A DNA stretch of 15,654 bases from an uncultured Sulfurovum sp. (GTDB taxonomy: Bacteria > Campylobacterota > Campylobacteria > Campylobacterales > Sulfurovaceae), in the NCBI GenBank assembly GCA_902727905.1, contig CACVAR010000337.1, positions 1 to 15,654 of the forward strand, in the 5' to 3' direction. Under the pieces are notes generated by a model. It made no database searches, was not told the DNA's origin, and worked only from the letters and a program-made list of their open reading frames with translations. Below are positions 7,126 through 15,570 of the stretch, piece by piece. Made by a program: the position numbers and the translations under genes. Position 1 is the first letter of the stretch. Each line of letters begins with the position of its first letter.

Positions 7126-8990
7126 ATTGTATCTTTACTTGTATAGGCTTGTTGAGGATGGTTTGAAACAGTATAAAGCGTAGTTACTTTTTTTTCTTTT
7201 ACTAATTCTATGATATATCTCTTTACTCTTTCTTTACTTCTATCCAATAATATTGATAAAATTTCAGATGAAAAATAACCATATTTACAAATTGCTATAA
7301 TTGTATTGTTCATGACTACTTTATCAGTTCTTTGTGTTGTTGTAACTGCTTTTGCAATGGAATTAATTTCTTCATAAATACTACTTGGAATATCTTTAAT
7401 TGAGTAAAATTTAACGACACTACCATCTTGTTTAACGACACTACCTACATTATTAACGACACTACCTTTTTCGCTAACGCCCCCAGCTACTTCTTTAAGC
7501 CCTATAGCTTGATAAATAGTTCCTCTACCCACACCATCAGATACTAAAAATCCATCATCTACAAGCTTTCTTAGTAAGTTAGATATATCAGATGGGTGCA
7601 AGTCCAATAACTCTAAAATTCTTTTATGATTTGTTCCCTCTTCAACATAAGCAGTTGTTAATACTGTCATTTCATCTTTTGACAAATCATTTAAACTATC
7701 TTGATATATTTCTTTTAACTCTTCAATAATATCCGTGTCAAGTAAGTTTATCATTCTTAGTTCAAGTAGTGTTTGCTCTGGCTCTGCTTTTTCATAAAGC
7801 AATGGTTTGGTCCAATCTTGTGAATTCCATCCACTATATATCTTTGGTATTCCAGAACCAGCTCTTTCTCCATAACCTATGAGCATAAACATTTTATGTA
7901 AAGTTCTATTTCTACAGTCACTATCACCACCTTTTATAGCAACGTCAATAGGTATTCGCATAAGCCCAGGATTCCTAAATCCAAACATATCAGGTCTCTT
8001 TACAATTAAAACAGAGCTTCTTCCTGTAAAATCAGAATGGACAATGGCATTTACAAAAGCCTCTCTTATAGCTTTGTGTATGAGGGTATCATCTTCTCTT
8101 TTATCTGCTTCAAGTTTAAAGGGTACTTTCAAATCAGCAAATAGTTTCTTGATAACAATTCTATAAAAGTCAAAGATATTTCCACTCCAAGTCCCATCAA
8201 GTGTTACTCTATCCACCCATCTCAACTCAGTTTTTGCTTTTGGTCTCTCTTGATAGTCAAGATTATAGTATGAAAAAATATCTTCAATATCGTTAGCCTT
8301 TCCAAACATTAACAGTCCTGCTATTGTAAGACCTACATCTCCTGTCTCTCTATCTTTTTTATAGCCACCTATACTTTTTAAAAACTCTATATCACTTTGT
8401 TCATTAAACGGGTGATCTGGCTGATTTGATTTGAAGATATTTCTATAAGCATAAAAAGAACTCATATCAATATCATCAAAATCATAATGCTTTAAAACTT
8501 TGTTATCTCTACTGTCTTCAACTTGCTCTGCTAACATTCTCTTTATCTCTTCAGCATTACACTTATAGTCGCCTTCATATTGTCTTTTGTAAGTTCCTAA
8601 AAGAGGGTTTTGTCCTTCATATATAGGCTTTTGCTGTCTTGTTGCTTGTGGTATGTGTATTTTAACTATATAACTATCATCAAATTGTAGAATTTCAACA
8701 TCATCATCTTTTAAAATATTGGCACTTATCTTATTTTTATTATTCAAATTATCAAACAACTCTTTTCTAATAGATTCAGGCTCTTTTATCCCAGCTAATT
8801 CAATACGACCCTCTATCTCTTTGATACCTAAAAAGACATTTCCACCATAGCTATTTGCCATAGCACAATATGTTGGAAAAAAATCTTTTGGCAATTTACC
8901 CTTGCCATCTCTACCAAGTGCTTTTTTAAACTCAATATCATAGTCTTCTTTTAGTGCCAATATATCTTTCAGTGTAGTTATTTTTATCAT
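7122..8990 (-). CDS. AlbA_2/GHKL ATP-binding protein, BREX accessory
   Basis: A 622-residue protein of the COG2865 type. An AlbA_2 (Schlafen AlbA_2) domain covers about residues 12-150, with DIEFKKAL and FFPTYCAMANSYGGNVFLGI. A GHKL-type ATPase region follows: N-box EAFVNAIVHSDF with E310 and N314, and GERAGSG at 374-380. Helix-turn-helix segments follow at about 436-495 and near the C-terminus. Between them, around 509-529, three copies of a GSVV heptad are encoded by a 21-base tandem repeat. Family members are thought to be nucleic-acid-binding regulators or effectors and are often found inside BREX and other defence loci. It starts 7 bases after the pglX stop with GAGGGA overlapping that stop, and it overlaps pglZ by 4 bases. 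A direct role in BREX is inference from position. Confidence 0.85.
   Translation of the reverse strand: MIKITTLKDILALKEDYDIEFKKALGRDGKGKLPKDFFPTYCAMANSYGGNVFLGIKEIEGRIELAGIKEPESIRKELFDNLNNKNKISANILKDDDVEILQFDDSYIVKIHIPQATRQQKPIYEGQNPLLGTYKRQYEGDYKCNAEEIKRMLAEQVEDSRDNKVLKHYDFDDIDMSSFYAYRNIFKSNQPDHPFNEQSDIEFLKSIGGYKKDRETGDVGLTIAGLLMFGKANDIEDIFSYYNLDYQERPKAKTELRWVDRVTLDGTWSGNIFDFYRIVIKKLFADLKVPFKLEADKREDDTLIHKAIREAFVNAIVHSDFTGRSSVLIVKRPDMFGFRNPGLMRIPIDVAIKGGDSDCRNRTLHKMFMLIGYGERAGSGIPKIYSGWNSQDWTKPLLYEKAEPEQTLLELRMINLLDTDIIEELKEIYQDSLNDLSKDEMTVLTTAYVEEGTNHKRILELLDLHPSDISNLLRKLVDDGFLVSDGVGRGTIYQAIGLKEVAGGVSEKGSVVNNVGSVVKQDGSVVKFYSIKDIPSSIYEEINSIAKAVTTTQRTDKVVMNNTIIAICKYGYFSSEILSILLDRSKERVKRYIIELVKEKKVTTLYTVSNHPQQAYTSKDTI
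7411..7487 (-). repeat. 21-base in-frame tandem repeat in the AlbA-type gene
   Basis: TTAACGACACTACC (plus-strand reading) occurs exactly three times, at 7411-7424, 7432-7445 and 7453-7466, with a period of exactly 21 bases. A decayed fourth copy lies at 7474-7487 in the same phase. The repeat encodes seven-residue units beginning GSVV. Because 21 is a multiple of three, gain or loss of a unit would keep the frame and change only linker length. Confidence 0.85.
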
Positions 8991-8997
8991 TGTTCCC

Positions 8998-11900
8998 TCA
9001 CTTACACAACCCCGTTATAGGGTAAAGTATGTCCCTAAACTTACAATAATTAACTTTAACACCATCATCCAAGTCTATCTCAGTTGGGTTTTGAGACCAG
9101 CTCATCATTTTATCTCTATCAAACTCTATAATCTCTTTTAGTTTTGTGTCTATATTTTTCATTTGTTTGTCAGCATCTTTTTTATCTCTGTCTGATGCTG
9201 TGTCTGATGTAGTTGTAAGAGCAAGAGTTTCTTTGTGGGCTTCAAGTTTTGCTATGTATTCAGTTAGGTAGCTGTTTCTTACTCTTGCAAATGTATCTGC
9301 TTCATATCTGTGCATATAGATTAAACTCATAAAGCCTTTTTTTGAAGATGCTACCATCCAGTAGATTGGTCTTTTTTTGTATCTCTTTATATGGTCTTCA
9401 TAGAAACCTTTTACAAAATACTTTCTTAGAGTTATTCCAAGTGAGCTTTCTATAAATCTTATGTTCTCACTTAAATCCTCTTTGCCAAATGTGGTTTTAA
9501 CAAACTGTACAAACCTTGAAGCTATATCATCTTTAAAGTAGTCATCTTCAAGCACTGGAATAACATTGTCATCATCTATTTCAAATGTAGTAGAGCTTGG
9601 AATATCTTGACCCATATTTGCAATCAACAGTCCATCACTATCAAGGGAATATCTACCAAACATTACACCAACACCATAAGAGATAAACTGCTTCATAATC
9701 TCATCTGATTGAAATACTAACTCGTTTTCAATTATCATAGTTTCATTTTTGAGTATCGTTATATCTTTTAGTTCTACATCTGCTGTAAGTTCATCTTGTA
9801 GTTCATATATATCTATGAATAGTCTGTTTAGTTCTTCTTCGTTTTGGTGTAGGGTGTTGTGTTGTTCTTTCCAATAGTTACAGAAGTTAGAATATGAAGT
9901 TTCTATTTTGGTGTCTGATTTATGGTTTATTAGTTCATTTTTTGTGAAATCCCACGATGTTTCCCTACTGTCCCATTCTTCTTTTGAGATGTTTATGTTT
10001 TGCTGGGTTAGAGTTTCTATTTGTTGTTTTATTGAATCAGATTTAGGAAAAATCATAGGTGTATTTCCCAAGCTACCAGGTTGAAAATTTAAAGTTGGAG
10101 ATAAAAACTCTAAATATCGACTTACTATCTTACTATTAATGAAAGCCCCTATATAAATTAATCTTTCATCTGAAAACATAGTGCATCCTCCATTATCAAA
10201 AAGTGATCCAACTGGTGTATATCTTGCTGAAAAACCTCCCGATGAAACCGTACTCCATGTAAAACCTTCTCTTAAATAAAATTGAGGATTACGAATAGTT
10301 GGCTTTTTAGTATTTAAATTTAATCTTGATTTGATTTCTTTTCCATTTTCAAGCCAATTTATTAAATATTCTCTATTTCCATACCATCTTTTAAATTCAC
10401 CACCTTTATTATATGGATACCACTTAATATTATCTTGAATAATATTTACCTTATCTAAATTTATTTTTTCAATGGAAACTTCTTGCCATAATCTCAAAAA
10501 CTTGTCATTTTCTCCTGTATCTAACCCTTTTTTAAAACTAGCATATTTTGATGATAATATATTATTAGAATATATATTAATCTCTTTATTCTCAAGCCAG
10601 TAAGCAATTGAACTTGCAGGGACTTTAGAAAATTTTTCTTGTTTTGCTTCATATCTATTTTCAGGATTAAAAAACTCTTGCTCTTTTTCATCACTACTTT
10701 TGTAGTCTGTTAGTCTTATGTAAGTAGAAGCAACTTTAGCTTTAATATTTTTTTCCAAAACAAAAGCCACACTCTGAACAACTTCCCCACCAATCTCTTC
10801 AAATGCTCTTGCACCCAAATGCACCATGCTGTCTATTCTCTGCTTTTCAATGATTTTGGTTCTAAGTTTTTCATAAGAACTTAGAAACATCCAAGAGTGT
10901 TGATTTATCATACTCATAAAGCCATGTGGTTTTGTAAGTTCTAATGTTCGTTCCATAAAAATAGCAAATAAGTCAGATTTACTATCTTTGTAGTTTTTCT
11001 TCACAAAATCACTAAGCTCTTTGTTCATGCCCTTAGAACCCATATAGGGAGGGTTGGTTACCACGCAATGAAAGGTATCAGAGAGTATCTTTTTTTGCAA
11101 TTCATACGCTTCTGAGTTTTGACCAAACAAACCATCATCAAATGACGCTGAGCTATTTGGTGTTAAAAGAGAACCAAAATTTTTAATCCCTGCAAATTCA
11201 TCACTTCCATAGTCTTCAAGCTCAACTATATTTGGCTTTACATCTTTTTTGAAAAATCTTTTATGATACTGTCTTGCTTTCATAGTTAGAGCAAAGTTAG
11301 CCAATACCGAAGCTCTTTTATCTATGTCACAACCAAATAGATTATTTTCAAGTATTAGAGATGGGATTTCACTTTTATTATAACCCTCTTCTTCATAGAT
11401 AGAAGTTAATAAGTCAAAGGCATAAGTAAGTGTATGACCAGACCCACAACAAGGATCTAAGAAAGTAATCTCTTCGGGTGAAGTTACTTTTATAAAAGTT
11501 GTAGTTTCTTCTTGATTCTCAATATAGTATTTCATATTATCTTTTAAAGATGAGTTAGGATTGTTCAACATCCACATTTTACCAAGAGAGTTTTCAACCA
11601 TATACTTCACTATCCAATGAGGTGTAAAGAGTTGTGTGGCTGCTGGGATATTTGATGGTGTAACTTTAATATTTTTCTTTAACTTAGCAAATACATCATC
11701 TTTTTTCTCTGAAATGTAGAACTGATACAACCAACCAATCACTTCAATATCTTGACAATCCTCAAAACTCATAGAACTTACAACTTTTGCTCGTATAGAG
11801 TTTGGACTTAACATATCTTCTGGAAGTAGTAACTCAGTATAATCACTAATCTTTTCAAACATAGAGGGCATAAGCTTTCCATAGTTGTTACAAGTAGCTA

Positions 11901-12333
11901 TAAAGAGCATTTTATAGGCTTCATTGTCGCTATCTTTTACACCAGATACTTTTTTGTCTATGAGGTCAAAGAACAGCTCTCTATTTAGACTTAGACTATC
12001 TTCAATGATTCCAGATTTAGCATCTACAAACATTTGAGGTATTGGCTGTTCATCCGATGTAGATAGTACTGAACTTGAAGTTATCTCATTTACATCCATA
12101 AACCTAAGTGCTACAAGACGGTTGAACCAAGTGTAAGCAACTTCTTCTATCAAACCTTCACTGTCTTTTGCATATCTAGTTTCTATCTGCTGTATATGTG
12201 CTTTATTTGTGTTATAAAGAGCTAAATTCTCTCTGTAAGCATCCGATAATAAGAAGTCTATCTTAGTTTTAATCATAGAGATAAGTTCAAGTCTCATAGA
12301 AGTAGCAAATTTTTTAAGTGCTGATTTATTCAT
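8998..12333 (-). CDS. pglX: PglX, BREX adenine-specific DNA methyltransferase
   Basis: An 1111-residue protein in the normal size range for type 1 PglX, with the typical beginning MNKSALKKFA. Motif I for S-adenosylmethionine is DPCCGSGH at 293-300, followed by GCDID at 334-338 and the catalytic NPPY at 427-430. PglX methylates one strand of a non-palindromic site at adenine N6, marking host DNA so that the other BREX proteins act on unmarked phage DNA. The N-terminal 280 residues are helical, and the long C-terminal part (from about 600) carries target recognition. AAGAGG lies 9 bases before the ATG. A 75-base gap with a hairpin separates it from the RhuM-type gene upstream, while the AlbA-type gene follows after 7 bases. 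The frame is intact, so methylation could persist even though brxC is broken. Confidence 0.96.
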   Translation of the reverse strand: MNKSALKKFATSMRLELISMIKTKIDFLLSDAYRENLALYNTNKAHIQQIETRYAKDSEGLIEEVAYTWFNRLVALRFMDVNEITSSSVLSTSDEQPIPQMFVDAKSGIIEDSLSLNRELFFDLIDKKVSGVKDSDNEAYKMLFIATCNNYGKLMPSMFEKISDYTELLLPEDMLSPNSIRAKVVSSMSFEDCQDIEVIGWLYQFYISEKKDDVFAKLKKNIKVTPSNIPAATQLFTPHWIVKYMVENSLGKMWMLNNPNSSLKDNMKYYIENQEETTTFIKVTSPEEITFLDPCCGSGHTLTYAFDLLTSIYEEEGYNKSEIPSLILENNLFGCDIDKRASVLANFALTMKARQYHKRFFKKDVKPNIVELEDYGSDEFAGIKNFGSLLTPNSSASFDDGLFGQNSEAYELQKKILSDTFHCVVTNPPYMGSKGMNKELSDFVKKNYKDSKSDLFAIFMERTLELTKPHGFMSMINQHSWMFLSSYEKLRTKIIEKQRIDSMVHLGARAFEEIGGEVVQSVAFVLEKNIKAKVASTYIRLTDYKSSDEKEQEFFNPENRYEAKQEKFSKVPASSIAYWLENKEINIYSNNILSSKYASFKKGLDTGENDKFLRLWQEVSIEKINLDKVNIIQDNIKWYPYNKGGEFKRWYGNREYLINWLENGKEIKSRLNLNTKKPTIRNPQFYLREGFTWSTVSSGGFSARYTPVGSLFDNGGCTMFSDERLIYIGAFINSKIVSRYLEFLSPTLNFQPGSLGNTPMIFPKSDSIKQQIETLTQQNINISKEEWDSRETSWDFTKNELINHKSDTKIETSYSNFCNYWKEQHNTLHQNEEELNRLFIDIYELQDELTADVELKDITILKNETMIIENELVFQSDEIMKQFISYGVGVMFGRYSLDSDGLLIANMGQDIPSSTTFEIDDDNVIPVLEDDYFKDDIASRFVQFVKTTFGKEDLSENIRFIESSLGITLRKYFVKGFYEDHIKRYKKRPIYWMVASSKKGFMSLIYMHRYEADTFARVRNSYLTEYIAKLEAHKETLALTTTSDTASDRDKKDADKQMKNIDTKLKEIIEFDRDKMMSWSQNPTEIDLDDGVKVNYCKFRDILYPITGLCK

Positions 12334-12360
12334 AGTTTTTAACCTCTTGTAGTTTTAGTA

Positions 12361-12393
12361 TTGTTCTTCGGGATGCCCCTTGTTCTTCAAGGG
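12361..12393 (-). other. Hairpin and direct repeat in the RhuM-pglX gap
   Basis: A perfect 6-bp stem, CCCTTG at 12377-12382 and CAAGGG at 12388-12393, closes a 5-base loop. The 9-mer TTGTTCTTC is present twice, at 12361-12369 and 12380-12388. No T-run follows on the minus strand, so it is not a standard terminator. It could be an RNA processing or protein site in the pglX leader; this is a guess. Confidence 0.35.
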
Positions 12394-12408
12394 AAGAAAA
12401 TATCTCTT

Positions 12409-13263
12409 TCACTTTAGTCTCCCCATCATCTCAAAACTCTCACTATCCATCTTAGAAAACCCAAACCACTTTTTACCCAAATCTTTTAGACTCGCACCAA
12501 TGTGATACACCTCTTTTTCATCTATAATTAAAAATCTATCGTGTGAAGAATTGAACTTTTTTATGATGATTTTATTGTATTGAGAGTTGTATTTATCTAT
12601 ATCAAGTTGCAACTGTTTTGGGATGCTTTTTGTGTAGAGTGTTACTTGTATATTTTGATTTTTACTCAATAGCGTTAATACTGTTTCATCTATATAATTG
12701 TCTATTAGTTTTATAGAGATTTTAGCACTCTTGATTAAATCAGCTACAAAAATATAAGCATCAAAAGTTTGCCCATCATAGAAGATTCCTTGAGATGGTT
12801 TTATTGATTTGTCTTCTATCTGAGAGTTTATATTTTCTACTTTTAATTTTAGTAATCCAACTTTATTTTCAAGTTCTACAAACCTTTGGTTAGTGATTTT
12901 TTCTGAGTTGATTGCATATCCATCAGTGATATAGCTTTTTAAAACAGAAGTTGCCCATTGTCTAAATTTAGTAGCTTTAAGAGAATTTACCCTATACCCA
13001 ACGGAAATAATCATATCAAGACTATAGTGTTCTAACTCTCTTGTAACTTCTCGATTTCCCTCTTTTTGAACTGTTCGGAATTTCCGAACAGTTGCATTTT
13101 TTACTAATTCTTTACCTGCATAGATAGCTTTAATATGTTCACTGATATTTGCCTTGCTTGAATCAAATACTTCTACTATCTGTTTTTGAGCCAACCAAAT
13201 AGTCTCTTTTTGAATTGATACTTTTAATTCTATTTCACCATTATCATAAATAATTTCATTCAT
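12409..13263 (-). CDS. RhuM-family protein with PLD-like C-terminal domain
   Basis: A 284-residue protein. The first 125 residues are a RhuM-type domain: IWLAQKQIVEVFDSSKANIS, ATVRKFRTVQKEG, then SLDMIISVGYRVNSLKATKF and RQWATSVLKSYITDGYAIN. RhuM proteins were named in a Salmonella pathogenicity island; the domain looks DNA-binding, but its function is unknown. A coiled linker (126-152) leads to a C-terminal region (about 160-280) resembling one half of a phospholipase-D fold: H241-x-R243 with D248 (HDRFLIID) followed by IGASLKDLGKKWFGFSKM. The usual HxK has R instead of K, so catalysis is doubtful. The ATG directly follows the TAG of the preceding small ORF, with AAGG 10 bases upstream. Genes of this type are frequent passengers in restriction and BREX loci; it may be a regulator or an independent defence factor. 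Confidence 0.85.
   Translation of the reverse strand: MNEIIYDNGEIELKVSIQKETIWLAQKQIVEVFDSSKANISEHIKAIYAGKELVKNATVRKFRTVQKEGNREVTRELEHYSLDMIISVGYRVNSLKATKFRQWATSVLKSYITDGYAINSEKITNQRFVELENKVGLLKLKVENINSQIEDKSIKPSQGIFYDGQTFDAYIFVADLIKSAKISIKLIDNYIDETVLTLLSKNQNIQVTLYTKSIPKQLQLDIDKYNSQYNKIIIKKFNSSHDRFLIIDEKEVYHIGASLKDLGKKWFGFSKMDSESFEMMGRLK
13069..13093. repeat. Perfect 25-base palindrome inside the RhuM-type gene
   Basis: AACTGTTCGGAA at 13069-13080 and TTCCGAACAGTT at 13082-13093 are perfect inverse complements around a single T. The stretch encodes the ATVRKFRTVQ motif, whose near-mirror residues (TVRK/FRTV) help create the symmetry. It could be chance from a conserved peptide, a binding site, or a structured mRNA element. 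Confidence 0.8.
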
Positions 13264-13422
13264 CTACTCAGCCTTTTCCAAAACAAAAGCTGCATTTTGA
13301 ACAACTTCTCCAGTAATGTTTTTACATTTAAAAATAAAATAGTTTTTTGCTATAATACCTTTGTAATTCTCTTGTAAGCCTACATCCTTGAGGTGTAGCC
13401 GAGAGTGATAATCAATCTTCAT
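13264..13422 (-). pseudogene. 52-codon ORF holding a pglX relic
   Basis: Between brxC and the RhuM gene lies a frame that starts with an ATG directly after the brxC TAA and stops with TAG directly before the RhuM ATG. Its last 18 codons read NITGEVVQNAAFVLEKAE. This closely resembles PglX residues 514-528 of this same operon (GGEVVQSVAFVLEK), and the DNA agrees as well: TTTTCCAAAACAAAAGC is present in both, at 13274-13290 here and near 10751-10767 in pglX. The first 34 codons are not recognised. The simplest reading is a leftover of a second or former pglX, fused by deletion to other sequence. The end-to-end packing means it could still be translated as a small peptide. A hairpin, CTACA paired with TGTAG plus CC/GG around TTGA, spans 13380-13398. 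Confidence 0.5.
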
Positions 13423-15537
13423 TTATAATAACACCTGTTTCCCACTATCAATTTCATTTAGCAAATTTTCTTTTAACTTATCAATATATTCATTTACATC
13501 ATCACTGTTTTTTAGAATAATTTTAGTCTTTGGTGTTAATTTGGATATACGAACAGTAGCTTGTTTTGGTGGCACTACTATATCTTGTGGTATTAACTCA
13601 AACATCTTTTCAAGACCACGGTTAAGTTCATCTGAAAGTGCTTCTGAATTACTTCTTTGTTTGATAGTGTCTATACTTGAAGTATGCTTGATAGTTTCTA
13701 TTAACTCTTCTCTTGGTCTAATTACTTTAAATCTATCTTCGCTTGGAACTTTCTCAAAATTTTCATTATCTTGAAGCTCTTTAATAACTGTTTCTATACT
13801 TATAATGGCTTCTGCTCTGGTTTGTTCAATTAAAGGTTGTAGTAAATCTTTTATGGCTTTTAGAGCTTGATTTGCTTTTGTTATATGGCTTCCACTATAT
13901 GGTTTGTCTAATGTTGATAAGGCTTCTATAACAGTTTTTTGAGGCTCATCAATATATCTAAGATTATTTTTATTCTCAGATACAAAGCTAAGAACATTAT
14001 CGTATATTCTTCTTTTGTCACCATTCATAAACTCCATAATTGGCTCTATGAAATTATCTTTAGTATCAAGTAAAGTATCTTCCATATTTGGAACTTCATC
14101 AAACAGAGTGTCTGTTGTTAGTTTTTCTAATGGAGATAAAACATCTATAATCTCTTGAAATGCACTGTTAAATGGATAGTTCAAGTTCATAAAGTTTCTA
14201 CAAGCTGCGATAAGCTTAGTTGTTTCACTCATAGCTACATCATAAATCTCTCTTGTAGAGGTAGAAGTAAATGAAGCATTTGGATATAACTCAGACAGTG
14301 TGTCCTTTGTGAGTTTTATCTTCTTAGCATCAACTTCTACTCTTGGTGCTACAATAGTATGAAACTGTCTGTTGTTTGTAAGCGTAGATAAAATCTCTTT
14401 TTTACTTAGTGCAGTTGAGTTCTGCTTCAAATCAATCTTTTGCTTCATATACATAGAAGCTATTTGAGTTAGTATCGCATTTTGATACCATCCATAAGGT
14501 CTGAGTTGGAAGTAGTCAAGTAAATCTGAAATAGTTATGGTTTTATGAGAAAGCTTTTCTCTTTGGATGTAAGTAAATATCGCTTGTTCAGCAGCTGAAA
14601 GTGCATCATCACTTCCCGTAAGTAAATCATCACTTTGATTTAGCACTATGCTTATGTCTCTCTCTTCATAAACTTTTGAGAGTAACCCAATGTAAGTATA
14701 ACTACTTGTAATAAGCATTTCAAAAGCACTTTCTATTTTACTTTTTACATCTTTGGTACTAATCTCCAAAACCTTACCGTTATAATAAACCTTAGACTCA
14801 CTAATAAACTCTTTCAAATCATTTTGTAGCTTTTCTCTTCTTTTATTGTTGTCATTCGCTTTATTAAAAAGTAGGTTTCTCTCATTGTCAGAAACATTAC
14901 CTCCTTGCTTTTGAGGTATGTATTTTTTAGTCTTTATGTACAATTCTAAATCTTGAGAAAAATCATAAGAACTTGGAAGTGCCAATATAAGACCATTATC
15001 TGCCATTGACTTGTGAATCAGTCTATCTGTACTATAATCTTGTGAGTTAAGAGGTGTCATAATATTTAGTATGAGTTCTTCTTCTCTTCCTTTAACTATT
15101 GTATCATCAAGCTTTCTTGTAAATGGGTAGTTTTGTTTGTTAGGAGCATATTTGATTTTATTGATTTTAATAATGTCATCATAAACCCAATTAACAAGCT
15201 CTCCAACTATCTCAGAGTTTTCTACTTCAGTAGCTTTAATCTCTTTTTCTATATCTTTTTCAACATTAGTCAAGAACTCATACTGCTCTCCAACTTTTTG
15301 AATATATGTTTGGTTGATAAGGGTGTTTAATGCACTTTGGACTTGCTTCTTTAAATCACTAATATCTATGTCAATGATTGTTCCTACAAGTAGCGTAGTT
15401 ATATTGTCTATGTTTGGTGTAAATTCTTTTACATACTTAATCATAAAGAGCGTTTTTAATACTTTTGATTCAAATGGTTCAAGTACATCAGTTGCTTTTT
15501 GAATTTGAGTTTGAACATCTCCACGAATAATAGACAT
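13423..15537 (-). pseudogene. brxC: brxC, C-terminal part only, truncated by the IS
   Basis: The 704-residue frame matches the C-terminal portion of BrxC, the large BREX AAA+ ATPase of about 1200 residues. Recognisable pieces are LEPFESKVLKTLFMIKYVKE at 19-38, DNITTLL (44-50), YEFLTNVEKDIEKEI, and the normal tail ending GKQVLL. The N-terminal half with the P-loop, roughly 480-500 residues, is absent. The frame starts at the very tip of the IS: the ATG and the following TC come from or abut the inverted repeat, then IIRGD continues as normal BrxC sequence. An in-frame TAG lies four codons upstream and no ribosome binding site is present. Without its ATPase part the product should not support BREX. 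The rest of brxC, with brxB and brxA, should lie beyond the IS if this is a simple insertion. Confidence 0.9.
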
Positions 15538-15548
15538 CTTGCAAAACT
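15531..15548. repeat. IS terminal inverted repeat, right copy
   Basis: TAGACATCTTGCAAAACT marks the junction between brxC and the IS. It is the inverse complement of 108-125 with one mismatch. The outer TA could belong to the brxC target rather than the element. Confidence 0.8.
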
Positions 15549-15570
15549 AAAAAGATGCTAAAATTTTAGG

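Noticed and set aside
7122..8990. AlbA-type protein as a RecG helicase or a BREX core gene
   Set aside because: It shares the AlbA_2 and GHKL features often mislabelled as RecG-like but has no helicase motifs, and type 1 BREX does not require it.
15525..15570. Outward promoter from the IS end driving the brxC remnant
   Set aside because: TATTAT lies near the junction, but no acceptable -35 hexamer occurs at 16-18 bases, and it would start transcription at or past the ATG.
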